Assembly: GCA_027563935.2 (NCBI GenBank)
Contig: CM050450.1
Location: 31,855,439 to 31,919,438, forward strand
DNA from: Costus lasius
Taxonomy: Eukaryota > Streptophyta > Magnoliopsida > Zingiberales > Costaceae
Length of the DNA: 64,000 bases
Direction of reading: 5' to 3'
Position numbers and translations under genes: made by a program. Each line of letters starts with the position of its first letter. Positions within the stretch are counted from its first letter, which is position 1. Positions 46,375-59,245 of the stretch are shown in pieces. Under the pieces are notes generated by a model. The model was given only the letters and a program-made list of their open reading frames with translations, had not been told where the DNA came from and made no database searches.

Positions 46375-48065
46375 TACTTGCGAGCCTCGAACGATGTTCT
46401 TTCATGCTTTTCATGCTCACATGCCATATCTACATTTTCGCATATTGCATAGATGTTGGCGCATGGTTTTTCTTTAAGTAGAAAAATTGTAGGTCTCTTG
46501 TTTCTTACTTCTAATTAACTTCTTGTGGTTCTTTGCTCTCTTCATGTGATGGGATAGACCCATACGTGGAAGAGAAAATTTCTCCTCTCATAATAGGATA
46601 GACCTATCTTGAGAGACTTGTTGGGATAGGGCATGGACTGGGTGATTGCCCTTATCCTAACAAGTTAGGGATTGCAAGCAGGGCAACTGGTATGCCTCTT
46701 GTGGACTCCTGAGAGAAACCTAGAATCAAAGATTTGTGATATGAAGGGAAGGAAGAGAGACATGTTTTATGAAAAAGTAAAATTTCAGATTTTATGTTTT
46801 TCATGAGCATGTAGAATTGCATGAGTAAGTACTTGATTGTGCATGATGTTATGGTCATATGTCAAGCCCCTTAGCATGCCTGTGATGTATCCTTGTGAGG
46901 CCTGTGTGCCGCTTTTCCTTTTGCTTTTAACTAAGAAGAAGATTAGGGTGGCGCATCTACTTGGAGCAAGGTGCATGCTTGCTTGGTTGCGCATCCTTGC
47001 CTGATGGCGCAACAAGCTTCAAAGGTGGCACATCCTTGCATGGGGGCGCAAGTTAGGGTTTGGCCGAGCCTTGTGCTTGTGTGCTATCCCTCTTGTGGCT
47101 TGCTAGATGGCACACCTTCCTTGGAGGAAGACCATGGCATTGGCCGAACCTTGTGGGTGTACCCCTAGGGTTTGAGAGCTAAACCATGAGAGAAGGACCT
47201 TGGAGCCAACCTTGAAGATAGAGCTAGAGGTCGGCTAGGCTAGGTCTCGTCTTGGGGCTTGAATCCTAGGTCAAGAGTTGAACCCCTTTTTGGCATGAAT
47301 TGGTTCAATGTCTTGAATGGGCTATGATCACATCATCCTTTTATTGCTTTCTTTACAAAAGCTAAAGCATGCCTGTGATGTTTTATTGTTATGTTATCAC
47401 CATAGGATTGCACGCCTGTAAAGATAGACATAAGATAAAACTGAGATGATGAGACCTTAAACAAAAACCCTCAATTAAAATATCAAGTCTAGCAACCTTC
47501 TAACGCGTAGCCCTCACTAAGCTATCGATCAGTGGAGTTGTGAATTGTTTCCCACCCTCGTGGGACACACCCACTTATCTTTAGAAAGTGCGTGGTGGCA
47601 ATGGTTTCCCCAGTCCAGTTTTAACCTGGGCGTGCCTTCGCAAGGAAACTCGTTGGCCCTGGGCATGACGGTTAGGAATGGACTTGACTAGATTTTCATG
47701 TGTGCTAGGCACATGATGAAACTCTAGAGGCATCGTTGAGAGGTTAGGGTTTCATGCTGTATCTAGCCCTCGCTGGACATGAAATGCCTGGACTGTCTCA
47801 ATAAGGGGAATTGCTTGGAGCAATCGGCCGGCGAGCCCACCTTAGGAAACATGGGTCACTTTGTGCATCTCATCCCACCCTCGTGGGATGCGAAGCCCTA
47901 TGCAGATTGAGGATCTCATCTCACTAGGAAATCTTGGATTTCTCGATTGACTTTGTGGATTGTCAATTCGATTAAAAATAGTGGGAGCCATGGTCATTTA
48001 AAACAAGTCCAGTTTAAATGACTCGAAGTAGTACTAATCTGCTGTTTCTTGGTTGTTGTGGAACA
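46375..48065 (+). other. Untranslated leader of the family A copia element
   Basis: About 1.7 kb with no coding signal. It has repeated phrases around TGGGATAGACCCAT and TGAGAGACTTGTTG (46550-46640) and three hairpins CCCAC-CCTC-GTGGG (47551-47564), CTAGC-CCTC-GCTGG (47763-47776) and CCCAC-CCTC-GTGGG (47874-47887), placed like those of family B. Confidence 0.65.
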
Positions 48066-48664
48066 ATGGCTGTGAACAATAGCAGTTGGTCACTGCGATC
48101 TCCCCTGGAAAGGGATAAGTTGGCTGGATCCAACTTACTGGATTGGTATATGAACTTGAGAATCGTGCTCAAGCTCAAAAGGAAGCTTTGTGTCCTTGAG
48201 CATCCTTTTTCCTGAGCCACTTCCATGCTCGGCCTCAGCGGCTGAGAGGGATGCTTATGATAAGCATCAGGTTGATACTTTGGAAGTTGCTAACCAACAT
48301 GTCATCTGAATTTAGAGGGTAATATGAATCGAAGAGTGCCTCTGAGATTATTTTTAATCTGAGGCAGCTCTTTGATGAATTGGTTGAGCTCAATCCTCCT
48401 AAAGTTGATATTCAGTGTGTTGAGCCGAAAGGCTTGACCAAGGAACTGAAATTAAAGATGGATATGATCAGGAATAGTAGGTGCTATTCATGTGGAGGGC
48501 CACCTCACATGTTGAAGGACATGTTGCAACTTCAGAATGAGGAGAAGAAAGGCAAGGCCTTGTCTTCATGCTCAGGTATTTGTGTTACCGAAGTCAACCT
48601 TTCTACTCCTATGAAATGGGTATTGGATACCGCATGTGGAGCTCATATTTGTACAACTATGTGA
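48066..48664 (+). pseudogene. Copia family A gag, internally deleted
   Basis: Starts MAVNNSSWSLRSPLERDKLAGSNLLDWYMNLRIVLK, the same opening as the family B gag, and stops at 48213. Most of the capsid region is then missing. The other frame (48380-48664) resumes with a degraded zinc knuckle, CYSCGGPPHMLKDM, whose fourth metal ligand (Cys in relatives) is Met, then the protease motif WVLDTACGAHIC. Far shorter than the ~260-residue family B gag; not functional. Confidence 0.82.
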
Positions 48665-51616
48665 TGGCTCTGAAAGGATAGATCGGTAAGGCCTAGAGAG
48701 ATTGACCTACGGATAGGTAACTGGGCACAAGTTGCTGCTGTTGCTGTAGGAGTTTCTCTCCCTGCCTTTAGGACTTCAGTTAAAGCTAGACAATTGCTAT
48801 TATGTACCTTCCCTTACCAAAACATTGTATCCACTCCTTGCTTGGCAAAGAAAGGATTTAGGTTTGAAATAAAAGAGAACTTATGTTCTTTTTCTTTTGC
48901 AAACATATTTTATGGGAAGGGTACTTTGTGCAACGGTCCGCATGTCTTGGACATGGTTAGCTCTATTTGTAACATAAAAGGATCAAACTGAGTGGTTCAG
49001 TTGGTGCTTTCCTACGGCGTTGTCGATTAGCCCATATAAACAAGAATCGCATTCGACAACTCCATGCAAATGGGTTGTTAGATTCGAGTTCCTTGGAGGA
49101 ACTTGATACATGTGAGACTTGTTTATTAGGGAAAAATGACAAAGGCACCCTTCACCAAAACTGGTGAGAGGGCAGGAGGTTTATTAGATCTCATACATAC
49201 TGATGTGTGTGGGCCTTTCAATAAACAAGCCAGAGGAAGGTACAACTACTTCATCGCGTTTACTGATGACTTCAGTAAATATGGTTATGTCTATCTGATG
49301 AGACATAAGTCTGAATCCTTTGAGAAATTTAAGGAGTTTAGACATGAAGTAGAAAACCAGCTTGGTAGATCCATTAAGGCTCTTCGATCAGATCGTGGTG
49401 GAGAGTACCTGAGAGGTGAGTTCTTTGACTATCTGAGAGAGTGTGGGATCATATCCCAACTCGCTCCTCCTGAAACACCTCAATGGAATGGTGTGACTGA
49501 AAGGAGAAATCAAACTTTGTTGGACATGGTTCGATCTATGATGAGTCATGCAACTCTATCTCCCTCATTCTGGGGACATGCACTTGAGACAGCTTCTCTA
49601 ATACTGAATAATGTTCCATCTAAGAGTGTCTCAAAGATTCCATACGAGGTATGGAGTGGGAGACGCCCTAATCTCACTTTTATCAGGTTCTGGGGATGTA
49701 AGGCTTATGTCAAACGTCAGGATTCTAGCAAGCTAGAACCTAGATCTGATAAGTGTATGTTTGTGGGGTGCCCTAAGGAGACTAAGGGTTACTACTTCTA
49801 TGTTCCCACCAAGTTTTTTGTTGCTCGGGGTGCTGTCTTTCTACAGAAATAATTTCTCATGAAAGAAGTTAGTGGAAGGAAGTTTGACTTGGATGAGAAC
49901 CAAGTGCAACCACAAGACAATGAGATGGAATCTGAGCCGCGTGCACCGGTTGCTAGGCAACCTGAGGCTCAGACACAGGCCCCATGTAGGTCTGGGAGGT
50001 TTCGTCGTGCACCTGAGAGGTATGGGTCGCTGCCGACCCAACACGATGGGATCTTCATCATGGAGGATGAACCCAGGACTTATGATGAGGCGGTCAGTGG
50101 ATCGGACTCCGAGATGGATTCCATGTCGACTAACCAAGTCTGGGATTTGGTTGAGCTGCCTGATGGGGTAAAACCCATAGGGTGTAAATGGGTCTTCAAG
50201 AGGAAGACAGACATGGATGGCAAAATAGTTTCCTATAAGGGTAGACTAGTGGCTAAAGGATTTAAACAAGTCCACGGGGTGGACTATGATGAAACCTTCT
50301 CGCCAGTTGCCATGATCAAATCCATTCGGATTCTGCTTGCTATAGCTGCATATCATGACTATGAGATATGGCAGATGTATGTGAAGACAGCGTTCCTCAA
50401 CGGGAAGCTGACTAAGGATGTGTATATGACACAACCTAATGACTTCATCCATCCTGCAGATACTAGTAAAGTCTGCAGGCTAAAGAAATCCATTTATGGA
50501 TTAAAGCAAGCATCTCGAAGTTAGAATCTTCAGTATGATGAAGCTGTGAGAGATTATGGCTTTATCAAAAGTGAAGATGACACCTGTGTATACAGAAAAT
50601 TCAGTGGGAGCTTGGTGATTTTTCTGGTCTTGTATGTTGATGACATACTGCTCATCGGAAATGACATCCCTAGTCTTCAAGCTGTGAAGACATGGTTGGG
50701 GAAGTGTTTCGAGATGAAAGACTTAGGGGAGGCCGCCTATATTCTAGGCGTGAGGATCTACCGGGATAGATCCAAGAGGCTTCTGGCCCTTAGTCAAAGT
50801 ACTTACATTGATAAGGTACTGGAAAGGTTCTACATGGAGCAATCCAAGAAAGGATACCTTCCAGTGAGACATGGCCTTACTCTCTCAAAGAGCCAGTGTC
50901 CTACAACACAGGCTGAGAGGGATGACATGAGTCGAATTCCTTATGCTTCGGCAGTAGGATCGATCATGTATGCAATGTTATGTACTAGACCAGATGTGGC
51001 ATATGCTGTGAGCATAACCAGCCGATACCAATCCAATCCAGGTCTACAGCACTGGGTGGCTGTAAAGAACATCCTAAAGTATCTGAGAAGAACTAAGGAT
51101 TTGTTCTTGGTCTATGGGGGACAGGAAGAGCTCAGTATGCAGGGCTATACTGACGCATCGTTCCAGTCTGACCCTGACGACTTTAGATCGTAGGCCGACT
51201 ATGTGTTCAAGATAAATGGAGGCGCTGTATGTTGGAAGAGCATCAAGCAATCCACCATAGCAGATTCTACAACCGAAGCTGAGTATGTGGCTGCTTCTGA
51301 GGCAGCCAAGGAAGCTGTTTGGATAAGGAAGTTCTTATGTGATCTTCAAGTGGTACCTAGTGCAATGGATCCCATTGAACTCTACTGTGACAACAATGGA
51401 GCAATTGCACAAGCCAAGGAACCACGGTCTCATCAAAGATCCAAACACATACTCAGAAGATTTCACCTGATCAGAGAGATCATTGACAGAGGTGATGTCG
51501 AGATTAGCAGAGTAGACACAGAGAACAATCTAGCAGACCCATTGACCAATGCTTTGGCACAGCAGAAGCATGATGGTCACGCTAGAGATATGGGGTTGAG
51601 ATTCCTCAACTTCTAG
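48665..51616 (+). pseudogene. Copia family A pol (PR-IN-RT-RNase H), three stops and a dead RT site
   Basis: After a damaged GAG-pre-integrase part (48794-49135), one frame carries integrase (HTDVCGPF, LRSDRGGEY, NGVTERRN), RT and RNase H to 51616. It is cut by TAA at 49850, TAG at 50522 (TGG in relatives) and TAG at 51191 (CAG in relatives). The RT catalytic motif reads QMYVKTAFLNG: the Asp of QMDVKTAFLNG is Tyr (codon TAT 50378-50380); YVDDILLIGND is intact. Nine residues are missing before EMDSMSTNQVWD. RNase H (DSTTEAEYVAASEA) is intact. It cannot yield active RT. Confidence 0.9.
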
Positions 51617-51628
51617 GTCTTAGTGCAA

Positions 51629-51637
51629 CTGGGAGAT
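51629..51637 (+). other. Polypurine tract
   Basis: CTGGGAGAT immediately before the 3' LTR. Confidence 0.8.
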
Positions 51638-53616
51638 TGTTGGTGTATATGCCCTAGGACCTAGTTTTGGTCAACTTATGTACTATTTGACATTGATATT
51701 TATATATCATTCTGGCATTGTCGTTATCATTGTTTGTCTACACCTGCGATTGTGTATTTACATGATAATGTCCCTGGATACAGATTGGATCTGTGCTCAA
51801 ATAATTGTCCCTAGTCGATGTACCTGAGTGGATATGGGATAGCTCTGGTACTTGAGAGACTGGTATGTGGGCTGGTTAGGCACGTGGTGCTAACGCAGAC
51901 ACATGGGTATATCATTGGGGATATACTGGATAGACCCGCTATGAGGTTATGACTTGGTGTCATGAGTTATCCTCATAAGTGACAGGAGATGCATTGATCC
52001 CTTGACTTGAGGTCATTGATCATTCTATATGGTTAGGGACTTGCTTTGATACAACCTAACACCTTACCGTAGCTGGGAGGTCATAACAGTTGTTATTGAG
52101 CATGTCACGACCCATATGAGAAGATCAATAGACAGACATAGGATTTGCCCCTTCCCAAGGGAAGTATGATATCCATGGAGCTACTTTATGGTTCTATGAC
52201 TGAGAGTGTATGGCCATACCCAGGTGAGAACCTGTGTTAGTCATAGCCATGAGATTGGATGAAAACAAGTGGTGACACACTTGTCCAATCAGATATCAGT
52301 ACGGCAAAGAGACTGTAATGCATCTGTACCTAGTTACGATGATGGGGATGTCGATGTCGATATCCATTCCAATGACCTGGGTAGCAGCGATGCACTGCTA
52401 GGTGCCACTCACTGCTTGTGATGACCTTTGGTCAGCACTGCCAGCGTCAGAGGAACCTACAGGGTCGCACACCTTGATACTTGAGTTCTCGTATTGATCG
52501 GGAAGCCTTATGATCGAGTTATTGGATAACTCGGATCTAATTGGGAGATTTCATCAGCGCCAATAGGCCTGATGAGATGGAAGAATATTATTGGAGCCAA
52601 ACTTCATTTTTGGCAGGTTGACCCGTATTTGACCATGGTTGGTCACATTTGGATTAGGGTTGCATTGGATTGGATCCAAGTGCTTAATCAACCCATGTAA
52701 TGAAGTTTGGGCTAGCTCATTATCCAATGAGGCCCAATAATAAGTTGTCATGAAGAGGCAATAGGCTAAAAGGGTATAATGGGGAGAAACATGAACCATT
52801 AAGCGCCTAGGGGCATAATTGGGTCATGTTGGCGCCTTTGCTTCATTATGGAAGTAAAGGGCGCCTCCCCTCTCTTGCTAGGATGGAATGAATGCCTTTA
52901 TGGCATTGCTTGAGGCGCAAGGCAAGGACTTGGCACACAAGGAAAGGCGTGGGAACAAAAGGAAAGGTTGAATGAGAATTATGGAAATGTCTTGGAGACT
53001 TTCCTTGTCTCAAACCTCCTCATCCTAGCCCTACACTTGTCATGATCCTAGCCATTACCCTAACCGCCTGTTGCCCTATAAATGTGACCCTAGTCGCCCC
53101 CTCTTGTGGGTAATCAATCCTTAGAGGCGTGACAACAAGAGGAGAGGCGAAAGCAAGGGTTGAAGGGCGACAACACCAAGAAGTGGCGCATCTTCTTCTT
53201 CCTTCCAAACCGTAGCCGCAAGCTTCTTCCTTCTCTCTTGATGCAAGGAACTTGATGCTTGGCGGTTTCCCTCTCCCTCGTCCTTCATCTTTGGCGCATC
53301 TACCTTGGAGGTGGCGCATACTTTGAAGAAGGAGCACAAGGCTTGGATCTTCTTCCCGAGGCTAGCACCGGGCGTGGAAGAAGAGAACTCAAGAGATCCG
53401 TGTGTGCGAGACTGTAGAGGGCGAACACTTGGGCGCCTTCATCGACATCGGCTCCATATTGCTCTTAAGGTACTTCCTAACTCATCGTGTCGACTCCCTT
53501 GCTTGCGATCTTCACTGGGTTTTTGGGACTGGCCTGTTTCGGGGACATTCTTCCGCTGCGAAAAATGTATGTCTATAACTCTGAAAATTGTAAAATGTCC
53601 CCGGGGTTTCCCAACA
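51638..53616 (+). repeat. 3' LTR, copia family A
   Basis: 1979 bp; nearly identical to the 5' LTR, one 3-bp indel near 53284 plus scattered substitutions. Followed by GCTGT. Confidence 0.92.
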
Positions 53617-54766
53617 GCTGTGAGGGAAGAGATGAAGACTTGAAGAGGCAAGTCGGCAACTCAGTGGCTAGGTCATCACTTGCAGTCGTAGATCCAGATT
53701 TAGGTTTAGCCGCTTAGAAGTTTAGTGAGTGGATATTAGGTTAAAGGATTAAAGGGTTATAGGGTTAAAGAGTTATTGGGTTAATATATATATAATATCA
53801 ATTATTGGTAATAGGATATAAATTATAGTATATATTATATATTTTACTATAAATTTTGGTAAATTGGTTTTTTACCGAACCGAAAATTTTAAAACCGAAC
53901 CGAATACCGAATACCGAAATTTATAAAACTTAATACCGAAACCGAAATCGAATTTTTTTTTTACTGAACCGAAATTATCGAATTTATCGGTAATCGGTAA
54001 AAACCGAATTTACCGACACCGAATGCTCACCTCTACCTAACACCTCATCGTAGTTGGGAGGTCATAACGGTTGTCATTGAGTATGTCACGACCCATATGA
54101 GAAGGTCAATGTACAGACAGAGGATTTGCCCCTTCCTGAGAGAACCTTGATATCCATGGGGCCTACCTATGGTTCTATGACTGAAAGTGTATGGCCATAC
54201 CCAGGTGAAGACCTGATTTAATCATGACCATGAGATTGGGTAAAAACATGTGGTAACACACTTGTCCAATCGGATATTAGTTTGGCAAAAAGACTGTAAT
54301 GCATTTGTACCTAAACGCGATGATGGGGATGTCGATGTCGATGTCGATATCCATTCCGATGACTTAGGTAGTAGCGATGCACTGCTATGTGCCACTCATA
54401 CTTGTGGTGACTTTAGGTCAGCACTACCAACGTCAGAGGAACATATAGGAACGCACACCTTGATACTCAAGTTCTCGTATTGATTGGGAAGCTTTATGAT
54501 CGAGTTATTGGATAACTCGGATCTATTTTGGAGATTTCATCAGCACCAATGGGCTTGATGAGATGGAAGAGAGTTATTGGAGCCAAACTTCATTTTTGGC
54601 AGGTTGACCCAAAATTGACCATGGTTGGTCACATTTGAGTTAGGGTTGCATTGGATTGGATCCAATGGCTTAATCAACTTGTGTATAGAAGTTTGGGCTA
54701 GCTTATTACCCAATGAGGCCCAATAACAAAGTGTCATGAAGAGATAAGAGGGCTAAAGGATATAAT

Positions 54767-56450
54767 TGAAAGTTCCCTAAAGGGGCGAAACCCTAAAGCA
54801 TGCGCATATAAAAAAATTTGCATGGGCGGAATCTAGGGTTTCCTAGGATCGCATGCATGTCATATGATCAACTTAAGAGTTTGTATAGATTAACAGAGAG
54901 ATCATACCAGTGCCATTTCTTGGATGGCGTCTTGGAGGAAGAGGGCGATGTGGCTCTCCTCCAAAGGTGGCGCACACAAGATGGGTGATCGCCTACTCCT
55001 TGTCAATCCTTGTGCTAGCAAGGCTCCAAGGTCTCCTGATCGCGTGAAGGGAGAAGAGATGATCTTTCTTGCTTGGTCGAATCCTTCTCTTGTCGTCAAC
55101 ACTCACACACGAGAGAGAGTCGTCGTGAGCAAAGGGGGCGAGAGGCGAGAATAGGGAGAACCTCTTCGAACGTGAGGCGTGGTCTCATTTTGAGATCATG
55201 GCTTCTAAAAATAGCAAGCCACCACATGCGATCATGTGTTCACACCAAGTGAACAATCGCAATTTCCTCTCCCCTTGAACCATGTGCTCACTATGATGAG
55301 CCGGTTCATTTCATTTGGTTCAAGGACCAAATTAAGCCAAGCCTTGATCCAGATCACATTAAACCAAAAGGCTTAAGATCTGACCATTCATCTCTTGATG
55401 CTCTTGATCTCTCCGATCTAGCATCAATTCTCTCGATCGAAGCTTACCGATCTCAAGCCCTAATCAATCAAACATGATCAGACCAGATCTCACTTACAAT
55501 CAGAGTTTAAACTCCTTTAAACTGAACCAAAACAATTCAGTCCACACGATCTGACTTAAGTAAGCTATATCATCAAATTGTGCGACCCTAAGGGTTTCCT
55601 TTAAATGTCGGTAACGATAACTCACGTTATCACGATCAGTGAGGGGTATCTAGCAACACATCACTGTCTCCCGATATAAAGGAAAGAGTCTTCCAAGTCT
55701 ACACCCAAACCACAACACAAGTGTGAACCCAAGTCACTTGACATATGTGTTTCCTTTGCCACTGGATGTTCTTATTGGACAAGCGTGTCAAGCCTGTAAT
55801 TCCAATACGATGAGAATGATTAGATCAGATGAAACATAGTCATCTGGGTATGGCCATACACTTTCTCAATCATCTCATCCAGGGGGCCCCTATAGAACAT
55901 CACACTCCAATCAAGGAGACGGCAATCCTATATCTATCACTAGTGCCCTAACATGACTCATGTTCATTATCCAAGATAGTCTATAACCATTATGTTTCAA
56001 ATGATATTGAACTACCTCAAAACAATGCCAATCATCATTTAGAAACACAAGTGATCTCAAGTCAGAGGAAATATGCCACTTGTTCGCATATAAGGATTAT
56101 TCACATTGTGACAAGCAATTGAATATCCTAAGTAGGGTCTGTCCAGTACATCCAATGTACCCATGAGTCTACATCTTATTCCATGCTCGAAGCATCCTAT
56201 AAGACTAGAACACATATTAGTCTCAATCATATCAAGGCTGTCTCATGTTCACCAAGATATCTCGACTAAGGACAATACTGCATGTCAGCCAAGCTGAACA
56301 GCATTGAGACATTATTCAGAAGTATACATATTGCAGCAGATGATGTAACAACCTGAATAACAACCATTGCCTTTATAAACATAGAGTTTATACATGATAC
56401 TGAAATAATCCCAAGGCCTCAAACATTAGCCTTAAGGGCATACCCCAACA
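54767..56450 (-). repeat. 3' LTR, copia family B (minus strand)
   Basis: 1684 bp; minus strand starts TGTTGGGGTATGCCC at 56450. Differs from the 61049-62732 copy at a few positions, for example near 54932, 54966 and 55193. Confidence 0.92.
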
Positions 56451-56461
56451 ATCTCCCACTT
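56451..56461 (-). other. Polypurine tract (minus strand)
   Basis: AAGTGGGAGAT on the minus strand, adjoining the LTR start at 56450. Confidence 0.82.
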
Positions 56462-56470
56462 GCACTTAAT

Positions 56471-59245
56471 CTAATGGTTGAGAAATCTCAAACCCATATT
56501 ATTACAGTGCTTCTCATGCTTCTGCTGCGCCAGAGGCTTTGTAAGCGGGTCAGCTAGATTGTCATCTGTATGAACCTTGCAGACTTTGATCTCGCCACGA
56601 TCAATGATCTCCCGGATCAAGTGAAACCTTCTCTGTATGTGCTTGGACTTCTGGTGCGACCGTGGTTCCTTTGCTTGTGCTATTGCTCCAGTGTTATCAC
56701 AGAAGATAACCAAAGGATCTGCACTCGAAGGAACAACACCAAGTTCCTGAACGAACTTACGAATCCACACTACCTCCTTGGATGCTTCTGAGGCTGCAAC
56801 ATACTCGGCTTCTGTTGTGGAATCAGCAACAATTGATTGTTTGAAACTTTTCCACACCACTGCACCTCCATTCAAGCTAAAAACATAGCCTGATTGCGAT
56901 CGGAAATCATCCTGGTCAGATTGGAACGAAGCGTCAGTATATCCTTCAATACTGAGTTCTTCCTGACCTCCATATATCAAGAACATATCTTTGGTCCTCC
57001 GAAGATATTTCAAAATGTTCTTGACCGCAATCCAGTGTGCCTGCCCTGGATTACTTTGGAATCGACTGGTCACGCTTAACCCGTAAGCAACGTCTGGGCG
57101 AGTACACAACATCGCATACATAATGGACCCAATAGCCGAAGCATAAGGCGTATTGTCCATTTCATCTTTCTCAGTCTGTGTTTGTGGACACTGACTCTTT
57201 GAAAGATTCAGACCATAACCCTTTGTTTCCTTAGGGTAACCGACAAAGATACATTTCTCAGATCTGCTCTCTAGTTTCCCAGAGGCGAGCTTTTTGACAT
57301 AAGCCTCGCAACCCCAGATCTTAATAAATGTCAAGCTCGGCTGTTTCCCATACCATAACTCATATGGAGTCTTTGAAACGGCCTTGGATGGCACTCGGTT
57401 TAGTACCTTTGCAGCTGTTTCCAGTGCAAATCCCCAAAAGGAGTAAGGTAGAGTAGCCTGACTCATCATAGAACGAACCATATCCAGTAAAGTTCTATTT
57501 CTCCTCTCGGACACACCATTCCATTGCGGTGTTCCTGGCGGAGTGAGCTGTGAGATAATCCCACACTCCTTCAGATAGTCAGTAAACTCATGACTCAAGT
57601 ATTCTCCACCTCGATCTGAACGAAGTGCCTTGATATTTCGGCCTAGCTGATTTTGTACTTCATTTTTGAACTCTTTGAACTTGTCAAAAGATTCACTCTT
57701 ATGTCTCATTAGATAGACATAACCATACCTACTGAAATCATCAGTAAAGGTAATGAAGTATGAATAGCCACCTCTTGCATGTTTACTAAATGGCCCACAC
57801 ACATCACTGTGAATGAGGTCAAGTAAACCTGAAGCCCTTTGACCTTTGTTGGAAAAAGGAGACTTCGTCATTTTACCCATTAAACAAGCTTTGCATGTAT
57901 CAAGCTCCTCATAGGAGGATGATCCCAGCAGTCCATGGTCATGCAACCGCTTAATGCGCTTCTTGTTAATATGGCCTAAACGACTATGCCATAGCAAGGT
58001 GCTGTCATCAGCATACTTGGCTTTCTTATCAATTTGTTGTATAGAACATTCCATGTCCAACATGAATAACCCATTGTTAATCGACCCAGTAGCATAAACA
58101 ATATTATCAAAAGAAATATAACACTTTGAAATCTTGCATTCAAAGGAAAACCCTTTCCTGACAAAAGCAGGAATAGAGATAATATTCTTAGTTATGCTCG
58201 GTACAAAATAACAATTGTCCAGTTCTAATACAAGACCAGATGGTAAAGAGATGTGATAAACTCCTACAGCAACAGCAGCAACCCGTGCCCCGTTTCCTAC
58301 TCGTAGGTCCACCTCATGCTGTCCCACCTGTCTTCTTCTCTTGAGTTCCTGTACATTTGAACAAATGTGAACTCCACATGCAGTGTCTAACACCCATGAA
58401 ATAGAAGAAGATAACATGACTTCAGTCACGTAAATACCTGAGCCAGAAGCGAAAGAGTTGCTTCCCTTCTTCTCACCTTGGAGCGCTTTACAGTCCTTTT
58501 TCCAGTGACCTAGCTGGCCACAATGGAAACATCTGTATTCCTTTGACCGCTTGACCTTTTGTTTCAGAGCCTTGTTGTAGCTCTTGACAGGGGCTTTGCC
58601 CTTCTTCCCCTTCTTCTTGTTCCTTGAAGGAACCATTAGGACAGAGGATGAAGGCGTTCCCTTCTCACGAGACTGAGTTTGCTCAGTAGTCAAGAGCATG
58701 TTCAGTAACTCTGCAGGCGTACAGTCGATCTTGTTCATATTAAAATTAATGATGAATGGATCGAAAGAGGCCGGGAGAGACTGCAGGATGATGTCTACAA
58801 CAAGCTCCTGATTGATGGTATGTCCCAGTTTCTCTAGAGCCTCCTTGTACCCAATCATCTTGAGCACGTGAGCTCCCACTGGACTCCCTTCAGTCAGTTT
58901 GCTCTGAAAGAAAAGTTTCGTCAAATTATAGCGTTCAGTCCTTGCCTGTGCAGCATACAGCAGCTTGAGGTTTGCTATAATTTCTATAGCTGACAAATCC
59001 TCATGCTGACGCTGCAGCTGTGGCGTCATAGACGCTAGCATAAGGCAAGCGACGTCAATGCTATCATTGACATGCTTTTCATAAGCTTCCCGAACCGCCC
59101 TTGCGGCGTTCGCAGCGGGTTGAGGCGATATAGCCGTCTCGAGGACATACAGTTTCCTCTCAGCCTTAAGAACAATCTTAAGGTGTCCGTACCAGTCTGA
59201 GAAGTTTGGCCCAGCAAACTTCTCCCTTTCCTGTAGGGATCGCAC
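56471..59245 (-). pseudogene. Copia family B gag-PR-IN-RNase H ORF, RT deleted in frame
   Basis: 924 open codons on the minus strand. Gag has zinc knuckle CFHCGQLGHWKKDC, then protease LDTACG and integrase HSDVCGPF / LRSDRGGEY / NGVSERRN, down to KETKGY. Next, without a break in frame, comes GLNLSKSQCPQ, which in the intact copy lies 369 codons later, and then RNase H with DSTTEAEY. The lost part holds the integrase tail and the complete RT including QMDVKTAF and YVDD. The intact copy starts ATGAGCTTC; here the place reads ACAGCGTTC, so the initiating ATG is gone (the 59245 end is a GTG) and the next in-frame Met is near residue 69. No stops otherwise. Confidence 0.92.

Larger units (their letters stand above)
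44380..53616 (+). mobile_element. Full-length copia family A element, coding region defective
   Basis: Two LTRs of 1982 and 1979 bp, initiator tRNA-Met primer site, leader, broken gag-pol and polypurine tract. Flanking bases GCTGC (44375-44379) and GCTGT (53617-53621) are a target duplication with one change. The LTRs differ at only a small number of positions (for example GGAGACAG/GGATACAG and one 3-bp indel), so insertion is recent. It lies in the middle of the hAT element. Confidence 0.93.
43471..54035. mobile_element. Non-autonomous hAT transposon, split by a copia element
   Basis: Terminal inverted repeats TAGGGGTGAGCATTCGGT (43471-43488) and its complement at 54018-54035 with one mismatch, flanked by the perfect 8-bp duplication CCTAACAC (43463-43470 and 54036-54043). 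An 8-bp duplication and TAGGGGTGAGCA ends are hAT hallmarks. Both subterminal regions are packed with ACCGAA / TTCGGT motifs, probable transposase sites. Net length without the copia insertion is about 1.32 kb, with no transposase, so it was moved in trans. Confidence 0.9.

Noticed and set aside
52554..53717. ORFs shared by the LTRs at 44380 and 51638 (also 45296-46481)
   Set aside because: Present only because LTRs are duplicated; they vanish by frameshift in the other family A LTRs and resemble nothing known.
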